Source: Algoriphagus boseongensis
GTDB lineage: Bacteria > Bacteroidota > Bacteroidia > Cytophagales > Cyclobacteriaceae
DNA length: 64,000 nt
Assembly: GCF_004362805.1 (NCBI RefSeq)
Contig: NZ_SNYF01000009.1
Coordinates: 172,622 to 236,621 of the forward strand
Reading direction: 5' to 3'
Shown one piece after another: positions 8,178 through 17,328 of the stretch. The position numbers and the translations under genes were made by a program. Position 1 is the first letter of the stretch. Each line of letters starts with the position of its first letter. Under the pieces are notes generated by a model. That model made no database searches. It had not been told where the DNA came from and was given only the letters and a program-made list of their open reading frames with translations.

Positions 8178-9758
8178 ATGCGGTTTTTTCTTCTTACCCT
8201 GAGCTTGGTGATGGGGCTTTGTTGCTCATTTGAAGTTTTTGGGCAAAATGCTGTGCAAAAAGAATCAGTGAGTTTCTCCATTCCCAAAACCTTGTATTTC
8301 ACAGGTGAAAAAATCTGGATTGATGCGGAAGTTCTTTTAGGTGCCGGGTCGAGTACCTCTCAAGTTTTGTATGCCGAGCTGGTGGATGCAGAGTCCAATT
8401 CAGTCGATTATGTAAAAATGCCTTTGGTCAGGGGAAAGGCCCTGAATTATTTTAAAATCAAACAGTCCATTCCCTCTGCCAATTATTTGCTTCGGGTTTA
8501 TACTCGAATCAGCCCTTATCTGAATTTAGAACAAGGAATCGCCCAGCAATTTATCACAGTAATCAATCCGAATATTCCTCCCAAACCTGCTGAAAAGAAA
8601 ACAAGCGCTTTATCTCCATCTAGGCTTTCTCTTCAAAAGTCCACAGTTATTGGAGCTAATATTCCTCAGCAAAACGGGGAAATTCAGGCCATGGGATTCT
8701 CCATTGCCAATCCTTTTCTGACAGAAGAGCATCAAGCTATATCTTCAACTGAGGCATATAAAGGAATTGAAAAAAGAACGCTTTATCCGGAATTATTCGG
8801 GCATATCGTAGAGGTGAAAGTTCCCAATCCAGAGGAAAACTCTACGTATTTTCTTTCAGTCCATGGAAAGCAAAGTGCGCTCTACACGGATATTGCAGAT
8901 GAAAATGGGACTCTGATTTTTGATATCGGAGGACTGAAAAATTGGGATCGAATGATCATCCAATTGGAGAATGGAGCGGAGATGCCGGGTATTCAGGTGG
9001 TTTCTCCCGTGATTCGCACCCAATTCAAGGATTCATTTACCTTTCCTGAATTGACGCTTCACACCAGTGATTTGGAGCTGCTGGAAAAACTCATCAAGGC
9101 CTCCATGGTCGAATCTTATTACAAGGAAATTTATGGGTTGGATACCGTGGAAATCGTCACTGGTTTTGTGGCAGACTATTCCTATAATCTGGATGATTAT
9201 ACCCGATTTGAGGATATTGAGACTGTTTTGAGAGAGTATGTTCCCAGTGTACAGGTTAGGACCAGGGAGCGAAAGAAGGAATTTCGACTCTTGGACGAGG
9301 CAAATAAAAAGGTATTCGAAGCTAATCCACTGATCTTAGTGGATGCCATGCCTGTTTTCGATTCAGACTTACTTTCCTCATTCAATCCCAAGTTTATGTC
9401 TAAGCTTGAGGTGCTGAATCGGGAGTTTTACCTGAACGAGCGGACCTATCCCGGGGTATTGAGCTGGAGCAGTTATGAAAATAATTTCGGCTTATATCCC
9501 TTGGCTCCAAGTGCACGATTTTTTGATTATTTGGGCTTGCAGCCTTTGGTCGAAATGGATAGAAACCAATTTGCAAATCCTGCCAAAGAAGAAAAATTCC
9601 CTGATTGGAGAACGATTTTGTATTGGAATTCTACAGCCTCGGGATTTAATCAAATTCAAACGCCTGCCTTGGACGGAGTTTTTGTCCTTTGGGTCAAGAC
9701 CCAAGATGCTCAAGGAAAAACTCAGGTTGCTAGAACCTACTATTCCATTTTACCTTAA
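8178..9758 (+). CDS. exported MG2/macroglobulin-like protein of the TonB-receptor operon
   Basis: From the ATG at 8178 the protein is 526 residues with a standard signal peptide (MRFFLLTLSLVMG, cleavage near VFGQ). An in-frame ATG at 8145, overlapping the DUF4249 stop, would add 11 residues. The start of the mature part (SFSIPKTLYFTGEKIWIDAEVLL) resembles the MG2 macroglobulin beta-sandwich common in large Bacteroidota surface proteins. The rest, including PLILVDAMPVFDSDLL, looks like a plug-type segment, but no TonB barrel follows. Function unknown; the operon position suggests a part of the same outer-membrane complex. The last 9 bases overlap the convergent mscS gene. Confidence 0.72.
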   Translation: MRFFLLTLSLVMGLCCSFEVFGQNAVQKESVSFSIPKTLYFTGEKIWIDAEVLLGAGSSTSQVLYAELVDAESNSVDYVKMPLVRGKALNYFKIKQSIPSANYLLRVYTRISPYLNLEQGIAQQFITVINPNIPPKPAEKKTSALSPSRLSLQKSTVIGANIPQQNGEIQAMGFSIANPFLTEEHQAISSTEAYKGIEKRTLYPELFGHIVEVKVPNPEENSTYFLSVHGKQSALYTDIADENGTLIFDIGGLKNWDRMIIQLENGAEMPGIQVVSPVIRTQFKDSFTFPELTLHTSDLELLEKLIKASMVESYYKEIYGLDTVEIVTGFVADYSYNLDDYTRFEDIETVLREYVPSVQVRTRERKKEFRLLDEANKKVFEANPLILVDAMPVFDSDLLSSFNPKFMSKLEVLNREFYLNERTYPGVLSWSSYENNFGLYPLAPSARFFDYLGLQPLVEMDRNQFANPAKEEKFPDWRTILYWNSTASGFNQIQTPALDGVFVLWVKTQDAQGKTQVARTYYSILP

Positions 9759-11414
9759 TAAATCAGGTTTTTTACCTAGTTCCTGAGAAAGGAACTTCTG
9801 AAGTTTTTCCTGATAGGCTGCTTCACCAGGATAGCTTGGAACCAAGCCTTTTTTCTCAGGAAAAGATTCCATGTGGAGCGTTTGGGTAGGGAAAGCAAAC
9901 CGTACTCCCAATGCATTGGCCAGCTTGACAGTTTGGATTAGGATTTCATGTCTAGCCCGAAGTTCTTCAGCCCAAGTCGGTAACTCAAAGAAGATGTAAA
10001 ACATTACATCCTGACTATAGGCAGAAAGGTTGTTGAAATAGACATGATACAAGTCCTTTCGCGTATCAGGATGGGCCAAAACAATTTCTCGTAAGCCTTT
10101 TACAAACTCATCAATCAATTCCGGTGGAGTATCGTAAGTGATGGTCAGTGTGGTGAAAAAGCGACGATATTTTCTCAGACCATGGTTATCCACCACGGAA
10201 TCGGCGATTTTTCCATTCGGCACATACATGACCGAATTCCTGAAAGTCCGGATTCTTGTAGATCGGAAGCCAACCTCTTCCACCGTTCCATCAATATCTC
10301 CAGAGGTCACCCAATCTCCAACTTGGAAGGGTTTGTCAATAAATATCATGATGGAGCCAAAGAAGTTTTTGATCGTGTCCTGAGCTGCTAAGGCAATGGC
10401 CACACCACCAATTGAAAGTCCGGTGAGGAAAGGAATTATGTCAAAATTCAGCCCGTCCCGAAGAATGAAAAGGGTACCGACTAAGATGACCAAAGCTTTC
10501 AAAGTTTTTCTCACCAATGGAACCAATTGGTCGTCTAGGGTAGATTCGGTTTTGGTAGCCAAATGAGAAAAATAGGCAGCGATGATGTCTACGATTTTGT
10601 AGAAAATCACCGTGATAAAGAAAGGCTTCAGGGTGCTAAACAAGATGACCACCCATGCCCAGATTTCCGCAGGCAACTGAAGAACCCGCATCAACAGGGA
10701 AAGGATCACCACGATCAGGTAAAAGCTCGTGATCTTCGCAATGGGAAGCAGGTAGTTTTCTCCGATATACCCATAGCCCAGTCTTCTCATGATATAGATC
10801 AATCCCCTATCCACCAAGAAAGTGAAAAGGAAATGAGCCAAAAAAGTCAGGATGATCAGGATGCCGAGTCCTATGAGTTGCCAAAGCTGAAGGCCTAAGT
10901 ATTCATCGGTTCCGATTTGAGGAAGGATATCTAGTAGTTCTGCTGTGCCATAGGGATAGGTTTCAGCATGAATTCGCTCGATTCTGGAAACTGAAAAGGC
11001 TGAAAACTTCCATTGCTTGCCCGACTTTTCAAGGTAAATATTCGGAGCCTTGATTTTGTCGAAGTAATACTTGGGTTCGGAACCAGCTGTGGAATCCAAA
11101 TAGTTGGGGTCATTGGGGATTTCGCTGGTGTGGATGATTACCCCTTTTCCCTCTAATATTTGCTTCAGCTTGACTGCAAGGTCTTTTTTGTCTCCTTCTA
11201 CACCACGAAAATCCATGGTTTTGGCGGCTGTTTCCGGAGAAAAATTCGATTTCTCCAAATTGAAAAAGAAGCTGAGTGTGGTATGGTAAGGGGTGCTTAG
11301 ATTGATTTCATCCGCCAGATTTTCAGTTACATTTTTATCATCAATTAGCTGAGCATTTGCTATTTCTGAACTGAATAAAAGGAAAAAGATTACTAGAAAA
11401 TGCCTGTAATTCAT
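9750..11414 (-). CDS. mechanosensitive ion channel, MscS family
   Basis: The 554-residue protein has a signal peptide (ends IANAQ), a periplasmic domain of about 140 residues, several membrane helices (about 175-330), and an MscS core: the glycine/alanine-rich pore helix LTGLSIGGVAIALAAQDTIK, then FGSIMIFIDKPFQVGDWV and the beta domain GTVEEVGFRSTRIRTFRNSVMYVPNG, followed by a cytoplasmic alpha/beta domain. It would release osmolytes when the membrane is stretched. The long extracytoplasmic N-terminal part makes it larger than E. coli MscS (286 residues). Its stop overlaps the end of the MG2-like gene by 9 bases on the opposite strand. Confidence 0.9.
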   Translation of the reverse strand: MNYRHFLVIFFLLFSSEIANAQLIDDKNVTENLADEINLSTPYHTTLSFFFNLEKSNFSPETAAKTMDFRGVEGDKKDLAVKLKQILEGKGVIIHTSEIPNDPNYLDSTAGSEPKYYFDKIKAPNIYLEKSGKQWKFSAFSVSRIERIHAETYPYGTAELLDILPQIGTDEYLGLQLWQLIGLGILIILTFLAHFLFTFLVDRGLIYIMRRLGYGYIGENYLLPIAKITSFYLIVVILSLLMRVLQLPAEIWAWVVILFSTLKPFFITVIFYKIVDIIAAYFSHLATKTESTLDDQLVPLVRKTLKALVILVGTLFILRDGLNFDIIPFLTGLSIGGVAIALAAQDTIKNFFGSIMIFIDKPFQVGDWVTSGDIDGTVEEVGFRSTRIRTFRNSVMYVPNGKIADSVVDNHGLRKYRRFFTTLTITYDTPPELIDEFVKGLREIVLAHPDTRKDLYHVYFNNLSAYSQDVMFYIFFELPTWAEELRARHEILIQTVKLANALGVRFAFPTQTLHMESFPEKKGLVPSYPGEAAYQEKLQKFLSQELGKKPDLLR

Positions 11415-11480
11415 CTTTGGTTTTTGGATAATAGGGCCGCAATTTACTCATTCCAATTTGGGAGCCCAAGGACAAGGGGA

Positions 11481-14180
11481 TTAATCGGGCATCAGGTACT
11501 CAAAGAGCTGCTTCCCGGATCGGGTTCGAATTCGGTATTGTTTTTCAGCCGCGGAATGGGTGATTTGAATTTTTCCTGTGCTTTCCAAAGGAGTTTCGGT
11601 AAGCAGCGTGCCCTTTAAATCATAAAGGAATCCAAAGCCCTGGACGGGATCGGTGACCGCGATGATTTTTCTCTCCGAGCCAAAATCATAAAAATTTACC
11701 AAGAGTTCTTCCCCAGAATGGGAAAGGGTGCAAAGTGTATTTTCCTCGGGATCCAGGATCTTGGTCTTGTTAAATTGACGGATCAAAATCAAGTAAGAAT
11801 TCCCATTCTGATCAGGGATCAACTCAAATTGATCATCCCGGTTTTCCTTGATGAGCTGGTTTCTATAGATGATTTCCCCGGAAAAATTACCTGCAATGAC
11901 TTCTCCCGTTTTGGAAATCCCATGGATTCCCTGCCCTTTGGTTTTTCCTTCTGAAGAAACCAAAAGAGCGGTTTTCAATTCTTTTCCAAAAGCAATTGGT
12001 CCGCCCGGTTGCTTTTCTCCTCTTCTGTTGAGAAGATGGAAATTCCCGCTGATTCCCTGAGCCACCATGTAATCTCCTTTTCCGGCTACCCGAATATGAG
12101 CCGGGGATTGGATGACTTCTTCACCAAGTTTGAGTGGATTCCATCCCTCCAGTTTATTTCCTTCCTTGTCCAGAAGCCAGAGATTCCCAGCAGATGTGGC
12201 TACAAAGTATCTATACTCCTTGGAATTGTCATAATCCACCAGATTTAACTGGGTTATCGATTCATTGCCCAGAGAAATCGGATAGCCAGGAAGTGGATTT
12301 CCCAAGCGGTCAATGCCGTAGATATATTTATTGGTAGCCAGAAGGACCTGTAGCTTTCCGTTTTTGTAATAGTCAATCTGAAAAGCCTCGGAAATAACTT
12401 GCCCAGAAAGTGGAACGGAATAAACCGTTTCTCCTCCCGAGTTCACCAGATGAAGGACGCTATTTTCATCTTGAACAAGGATATCCTCTGTTCTGTCATT
12501 GAAGTTTGCGATTGCCTTGGGACCAAAAGAAAGTGAGGTGGCGAAGGAAACTTGTTTATTTGGGGTCAAAACCAAAGAAGCGGTCTTTGGGGCTTCTGCC
12601 ATTCTACCAGCTTGAAAGGGAAGAAGCAAAGAGACTTCTTTTTTACCTGCTATTTCATTGATCCGCAGGGTTAAATAAGGAAAAGACTTGAAAACCGATC
12701 CATATTTCTGGAGAAAGGAACTCCAGGTAGGATTAGAGTTTTTGGTCCATTTGCTCCAGATTTTAGGAAGGATGAATGTTTTGCTATAGCCTGAGGAAGG
12801 GTTGATAGACATGGATTCACCGGAGGAGGATCTATTCCATGTATTTCCAACCCGGACATCATCCAAAATCATTTTCATCCCGGGAGCGGAATTGGCTAGA
12901 ATTAGGATTTCACCCAGTAAGGCAATATGGGTTTGGGTAAAGCCTTGATATTTTCCTTTGAAAACATGGGCAGGAAATTCCTCTTCTGGGAAAAATAAGA
13001 TCTCATTTTCCAAATAAAAATCCCGGGAATGCCCTTCCGTTTGGTTGCTGTATTCATTCAAATAAGCCCAGACCTGCTCAGGATTGGAGCATCTTGCAAA
13101 TACTGCAAGGTTATTCTCTTGGTTGGCTACGGATTCGAGTTCCAAGAAATATTGCTCTCCGGTGAAGAAATCCAAAAATCCCCGATCTAAAAGTCGGGCT
13201 TGAATTTCCCCGCTTACTGTTGATTTAGGAGTGAAAGCGCGATTTTCTAATTTTTGAGATTCATAAATTCCATCCAGATTAATCTGTGTAAGCGAAAGCG
13301 TTCGGTTGGAAATCAGTTTTTCAAATTCTGAGAAATTAGCCTTGATAGAAGGTAAGAAACTTGCTTCCTGATCCAAGAGGGCTATTCCTCTGAACTCCAG
13401 CTGATTTTCTTCGAAGAATAGATCCAAAGCCACCACTTGCTGAGCAATTGCCAATTCCTGAGCTAAAGGAGAATCCTTTGAGGAACCGATTCCAGATAAG
13501 CCTTTGGATAGTCCTTTTGAAGTGAGATATAATCTTCCAATTCCTTCAGGCTGGTCTAGGTTTTCTCCCAGTTTATTTGCCAAAGAATTCGGGTTATCAC
13601 TTAAAAAAAGCCGAATTGCGTCTTCCACCAAAAAAGAAGATTCTGATACCAGCAGGACATTATTCAAATGGGAGATGGTCCATTTTCTAGAGTTTTGTGC
13701 GTCAAAGTATTCCCAGACAGGTTGATCACTGTAGGATCTTTCTTGTATTCTGGATTTCTCAGGGATTTTGGTTTTGATTTCCTCAATCAGTTCCAAGGGT
13801 TCTTTACTCTCCAGATCTAGCGTAAAAAGTAGATCAAAGCTATCTGCTCCAGTAGTATGGTAACTGACGGTAATGTGTTTGTTTTGTAGGATTTTTGTGA
13901 CAAATCCAGATTTTCCGGTGAGGCTGTCTAAAGTCACCAGATTGGTGGAAAAATTTTCAAAAGCTGGGAGTTGAGATAAAATCCCCCATACAGGCTGTTG
14001 GACTAATTCATTCCAGGCTTGGTCTCCCTGATAAGTTTCAAAGGTGAAAGCGGCCTCAGCTGAAATCAGCTCTAAGTTGTTGATGGATTTACCTGAAAAG
14101 TATTTTTTGTAAAGGGTGTACCCTCCCCAAGCCAATAAAATTAGAGCAACAAGAATAAAAAGGCTTTTCAGGATTTTCAC
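11481..14180 (-). CDS. large membrane-anchored protein with C-terminal beta-propeller-like repeats, function unknown
   Basis: The 899-residue protein has one N-terminal hydrophobic segment (SLFILVALILLAWGGYTLY) without a clear cleavage site, so it is probably anchored in the inner membrane facing the periplasm. Residues of about 35-560 form a large region with repeated motifs such as WEYFDAQNSRKWTISHLNNVLLVSES, resembling DUF3352-type proteins. From about 590 on there are WD/PQQ-like units (VYSVPLSGQ, IYGIDRLGNPLPGYPI, LWLLDKEGNKLEGWNP, FHLLNRRGEKQPGGPI), as in a beta-propeller. No catalytic motif is seen. It lies between mscS and mdh on the same strand and is separated from mdh by a terminator. 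Confidence 0.7.
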   Translation of the reverse strand: MKILKSLFILVALILLAWGGYTLYKKYFSGKSINNLELISAEAAFTFETYQGDQAWNELVQQPVWGILSQLPAFENFSTNLVTLDSLTGKSGFVTKILQNKHITVSYHTTGADSFDLLFTLDLESKEPLELIEEIKTKIPEKSRIQERSYSDQPVWEYFDAQNSRKWTISHLNNVLLVSESSFLVEDAIRLFLSDNPNSLANKLGENLDQPEGIGRLYLTSKGLSKGLSGIGSSKDSPLAQELAIAQQVVALDLFFEENQLEFRGIALLDQEASFLPSIKANFSEFEKLISNRTLSLTQINLDGIYESQKLENRAFTPKSTVSGEIQARLLDRGFLDFFTGEQYFLELESVANQENNLAVFARCSNPEQVWAYLNEYSNQTEGHSRDFYLENEILFFPEEEFPAHVFKGKYQGFTQTHIALLGEILILANSAPGMKMILDDVRVGNTWNRSSSGESMSINPSSGYSKTFILPKIWSKWTKNSNPTWSSFLQKYGSVFKSFPYLTLRINEIAGKKEVSLLLPFQAGRMAEAPKTASLVLTPNKQVSFATSLSFGPKAIANFNDRTEDILVQDENSVLHLVNSGGETVYSVPLSGQVISEAFQIDYYKNGKLQVLLATNKYIYGIDRLGNPLPGYPISLGNESITQLNLVDYDNSKEYRYFVATSAGNLWLLDKEGNKLEGWNPLKLGEEVIQSPAHIRVAGKGDYMVAQGISGNFHLLNRRGEKQPGGPIAFGKELKTALLVSSEGKTKGQGIHGISKTGEVIAGNFSGEIIYRNQLIKENRDDQFELIPDQNGNSYLILIRQFNKTKILDPEENTLCTLSHSGEELLVNFYDFGSERKIIAVTDPVQGFGFLYDLKGTLLTETPLESTGKIQITHSAAEKQYRIRTRSGKQLFEYLMPD

Positions 14181-14220
14181 TTTGCTTGTTTGGGCGAATC
14201 TGACCTTAGTTTACGAAAAA

Positions 14221-14258
14221 GACCCAAGAATCGCCTCATTAATAACGATCCTTGGGTC
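14221..14258 (-). terminator. intrinsic terminator of mdh
   Basis: Bases 14221-14233 and 14246-14258 form a 13-bp stem (GACCCAAG core) with one mismatch and a 12-base loop. On the minus strand the stem is followed by TTTTTCG. It lies 22 bases after the mdh stop and before the 899-residue gene, separating the two. Confidence 0.75.
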
Positions 14259-14279
14259 AATTTTCTTGATTACCGGATA

Positions 14280-15215
14280 TTATTTACCCAGTTTATCCAA
14301 CACGTTCATTACTTCTTTCACGTGTCCTCTTGAAGTTTCCAATAATGCTTTTTCCTCAGCGTTTAGGTCAAGCTCGATAACTTTTTCGATACCGTTTTTG
14401 CCCAAAATCACTGGAACGCCTAGGTAGCAATCATCGATTCCGTATTCTCCATCCAGTTTGATACATACTGGGAATACTCTTCTCTGATTTTTCAAGATGG
14501 CTTCAACCATTTGAGCTGCTGCAGATCCTGGAGCATACCAAGCAGAAGTACCCATCAATTTCACCAATTCTCCACCACCGAACTTGGTTCTTTCGATGAT
14601 CGCGTCCAATTTGTCTTTGTCTACCAATTCAGTCACTGGGATACCAGCTACAGTAGTATATCTTGGAAGCGGAACCATGGTGTCACCATGTCCACCCATC
14701 AAAATAGCCTGGATTTCTTTTCCAGATACATTTAGCTCTTCAGCCAAAAATGCTCTGTAACGAGCAGTATCCAAGATGCCCGCCATACCCATTACTTTGG
14801 TACGAGGAAGGCCAGAAGTCAAATGCGCCTGATAAGTCATCACGTCCAAAGGATTGGAAACCACGATGATGATCGCATTTGGAGAATACTTGATCACGTT
14901 TTCAGTAACGGATTTCACGATACCTGCATTGGTCTCGATCAAATCGTCACGGGTCATGCCTGGTTTTCTTGGAAGACCAGAAGTGATCACCACTACGTCT
15001 GAGTTAGCAGTCTTGCTGTAGTCGTTGGTGCTGCCTACTGTTCTGCTGTCATACTGATTGATTGGAGCTTTTTGCCAAATATCCAAGGCTTTACCTTCGG
15101 CAATACCTTCTTTGATATCTACCAAAACAATCTCTTCGGCTACTTCGCGATAGGCTAAAACGTCAGCACAGGTGGCTCCTACGTTACCTGCACCTACTAC
15201 GGTTACTTTGCTCAT
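14280..15215 (-). CDS. mdh: malate dehydrogenase
   Basis: This enzyme oxidises malate to oxaloacetate with NAD+ in the TCA cycle. The 311-residue protein (start ATG at 15215) has the Rossmann motif GAGNVG (8-13), the acidic VDI that selects NAD, the substrate-binding loop with Arg83 and Arg89 (GLPRKPGMTRDD), Asp149/Arg152 in LDTARYR, and the catalytic His176 in MGGHGDTM. This is the LDH-like MDH type common in Bacteroidota. An upstream in-frame ATG at 15242 would add nine residues before the normal start and is less likely. A terminator follows, so it is probably a single-gene transcript. Confidence 0.95.
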   Translation of the reverse strand: MSKVTVVGAGNVGATCADVLAYREVAEEIVLVDIKEGIAEGKALDIWQKAPINQYDSRTVGSTNDYSKTANSDVVVITSGLPRKPGMTRDDLIETNAGIVKSVTENVIKYSPNAIIIVVSNPLDVMTYQAHLTSGLPRTKVMGMAGILDTARYRAFLAEELNVSGKEIQAILMGGHGDTMVPLPRYTTVAGIPVTELVDKDKLDAIIERTKFGGGELVKLMGTSAWYAPGSAAAQMVEAILKNQRRVFPVCIKLDGEYGIDDCYLGVPVILGKNGIEKVIELDLNAEEKALLETSRGHVKEVMNVLDKLGK

Positions 15216-15355
15216 GATTTTATATGTTTTTGTTGAATGCACTTAAAAAGCGGCGCTAAGATATTAAACAACAACAAGGAATTGAAGCCTGTTTCGGAAT
15301 ACTTTGGCTAGGCCTTGAGATTTTTGATAAATGAAAAATGCGGAGGATGAGGGGA

Positions 15356-15871
15356 TTATTCAAACATCTGTCTGAGGCTGAAAAACCCAAAGGATTCCCG
15401 GTACGATCTGAATAGTCGCTGATTGTTGGTATTGTAGTATTCAGCCAAAGATGTCATCATTTTGGCCTTGATTTTTGGGTTAGTGTCAAAGATCTCCTGA
15501 ATGGCAAAGTGAGGAATCACGATTAATTCAGCCTCTTCTGAAATCACCAAAGCCGTGTAGGTCCGCTTCGCATTTTCCAAAAGGGAGTTTTCACCAAAAG
15601 CATCACCTTTGGAAAGCTCCATGATGGTTTCAAAGTTGTCTTTGACATCAATAGTCAGGTTTATTGCTCCTCTTTTTATAAGGTATAAGGCTTGGCTGGG
15701 ATCTTTGCTGAAGAATACCACTTCATCCCTGACGTACTTGCGATGATGCATGGCAGGTAAAAATCTAGCCATTTCTTTTTGTCTGAGTCGTTCAAAAAAT
15801 TTGATCCCTTGAAGAAACTCAAACATTTGGATGTCTGCCGGTTCGTAGGTTTTGGAAAATGGATTTTGCAT
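15356..15871 (-). CDS. cyclic-nucleotide-binding-domain protein without a DNA-binding domain
   Basis: The 171-residue protein is almost entirely one CAP/CNB domain: a beta-roll with GDAFGENSLLENAKRTYTALV at the place of the phosphate-binding cassette, and helices on either side. It ends about 40 residues after the beta-roll, without the helix-turn-helix of Crp/Fnr regulators, so it cannot bind DNA by the usual means. It may sense a nucleotide and act on a partner protein. The cassette has an Asn-Ser in place of the usual Glu-Ile/Ala (FGENSLL), so ligand binding is uncertain. The stop of the upstream tilS lies three bases before its ATG, so they share a transcript. Confidence 0.8.
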   Translation of the reverse strand: MQNPFSKTYEPADIQMFEFLQGIKFFERLRQKEMARFLPAMHHRKYVRDEVVFFSKDPSQALYLIKRGAINLTIDVKDNFETIMELSKGDAFGENSLLENAKRTYTALVISEEAELIVIPHFAIQEIFDTNPKIKAKMMTSLAEYYNTNNQRLFRSYRESFGFFSLRQMFE

Positions 15872-15874
15872 CGA

Positions 15875-17194
15875 TCAGCTCTTTTTGAAATATAAGATTT
15901 TTCGGGAAGAAGGAGTTCTTTTTGCCCAATCAGCAATTCTGTAGCCAATAACCCAGGCTATTTTTCCTCCGGAAACCATGACTTTCACACCTTCTTTTTG
16001 GATCATAGGAACTTTGGAATCAATCAGGAAATCGGAAACTTTCTTGGATGAATCCATACCCAGTGGATTAAATCTATCACCTTCCTCCCATGTTCTAATC
16101 TCCAAAGGAAATTCCAATAAATCAGCATCCAATTGCGCATTTTCAGGGTTTTTGTCCAAAGGGTTTTCCTGACTTAAGATTTCAATGGAATAGTTCCCCT
16201 CAGGAAGCTTGAAATTTTTGTCTTCGGCATTGATTGAAATTGGAAAGAATTCTTGTTTTCTGTCTGCCAGGAATATTCCTTCTCGATCCAAATTCACCTG
16301 ATGACTGACTCTTTTAAAAATCTTTCCCGGTAAGCCTTTTTCTACGGAGTCATTGATTTGCTGGGCCTGGTCAGAATTGAAACCGTAAGTTCTTAGCCAA
16401 AAGTAAATCAGACTTGCTGCGCCTGGCTGATTTTGTATGGAGGAATAAGGAAGAAATTGATGTGTTTTTTCGATTTGGACGTGGGTCCTTTTCCAGTCTT
16501 CGAAAAGGCCCAGAAATGCTTTGCCGGTATCTTTTAGTCTGGAGAAACTGGTCAAAAGATTTTTCCGACCGTCTTGTTCTAAATCCAATAGTGTAGGAAT
16601 TCCCTGAAGCCTCAACTTGTTCCGCTTGTAATCAGCTTTTTTGTTTGAGCTATCCTCTCTCCATTCTAGGGAATTTTCTTTTACATAAGTTTCGATCTCA
16701 GACCTGCTAAAAGGTAAAAGTGGACGGATCAACCAACCTTTCCGCTCGGCCATTCCATAAATCCCTTCGATACCTGTTCCCCTGAGGAGATTAAGTAGAA
16801 TAGTTTCAATCTGGTCATCCTCGTGGTGGGCCAGAAAAATTCCTTGGAGATTTTCCTTTTTTCTAACCATTTCAAAAAAATCATAGCGAATCTCTCTTGC
16901 TGCCATTTGAATAGAAATGCCTTTTTCTTCTGCTAATGCTGCGGCGGAAGCTCTTTGGATATGGATTGGGATTTCATTTTCTGAGGCCCAGTTTTTCGCA
17001 AATTCTTCATCTCCATCACTTTCTTCTCCCCGTAGCCCAAAATTCACATGTGCCAGTTGGAATGGTGTTTCGGACCTTTTCAGTAAATGGGCCAGGCAAA
17101 CACTGTCCATTCCCCCGCTGAAAGCCAAAAGATACTGGGATTCACTCGAGGTGTCCAAAAGATGTTGGATATGAGTTAAAAATCGATGAAACAT
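15875..17194 (-). CDS. tilS: tRNA(Ile)-lysidine synthetase
   Basis: TilS changes cytidine-34 of the CAU anticodon of one tRNA-Ile to lysidine using ATP and lysine, making it read AUA. The 439-residue protein has the PP-loop SGGMDS (26-31), AHVNFGLRGEESDGDEEF, AHHEDDQIETILLNLLRGTG, and the C-terminal TilS domain (EEGDRFNPLGM...KVSDFLIDSKVP). All are standard, and the length is typical. It is transcribed with the CNB-domain gene downstream and is divergent from the OstA-like gene. Confidence 0.93.
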   Translation of the reverse strand: MFHRFLTHIQHLLDTSSESQYLLAFSGGMDSVCLAHLLKRSETPFQLAHVNFGLRGEESDGDEEFAKNWASENEIPIHIQRASAAALAEEKGISIQMAAREIRYDFFEMVRKKENLQGIFLAHHEDDQIETILLNLLRGTGIEGIYGMAERKGWLIRPLLPFSRSEIETYVKENSLEWREDSSNKKADYKRNKLRLQGIPTLLDLEQDGRKNLLTSFSRLKDTGKAFLGLFEDWKRTHVQIEKTHQFLPYSSIQNQPGAASLIYFWLRTYGFNSDQAQQINDSVEKGLPGKIFKRVSHQVNLDREGIFLADRKQEFFPISINAEDKNFKLPEGNYSIEILSQENPLDKNPENAQLDADLLEFPLEIRTWEEGDRFNPLGMDSSKKVSDFLIDSKVPMIQKEGVKVMVSGGKIAWVIGYRIADWAKRTPSSRKILYFKKS

Positions 17195-17328
17195 TGATCA
17201 AAAATAGTTTTTTCTCCGTTTCCTAGCTTGGTTTGAATCAGGAACCTTTCAAAGGTTTAACTCAGATTATGATTTGGGCTTATCGCATTCCCATCCTTTC
17301 TCCTAATTTTGCTCTGCAATCGCGACAA

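Noticed and set aside
9750..9758. frameshift or misannotated stop where the MG2-like gene and mscS overlap
   Set aside because: A nine-base tail-to-tail overlap of convergent genes is common, and both C-termini look normal.
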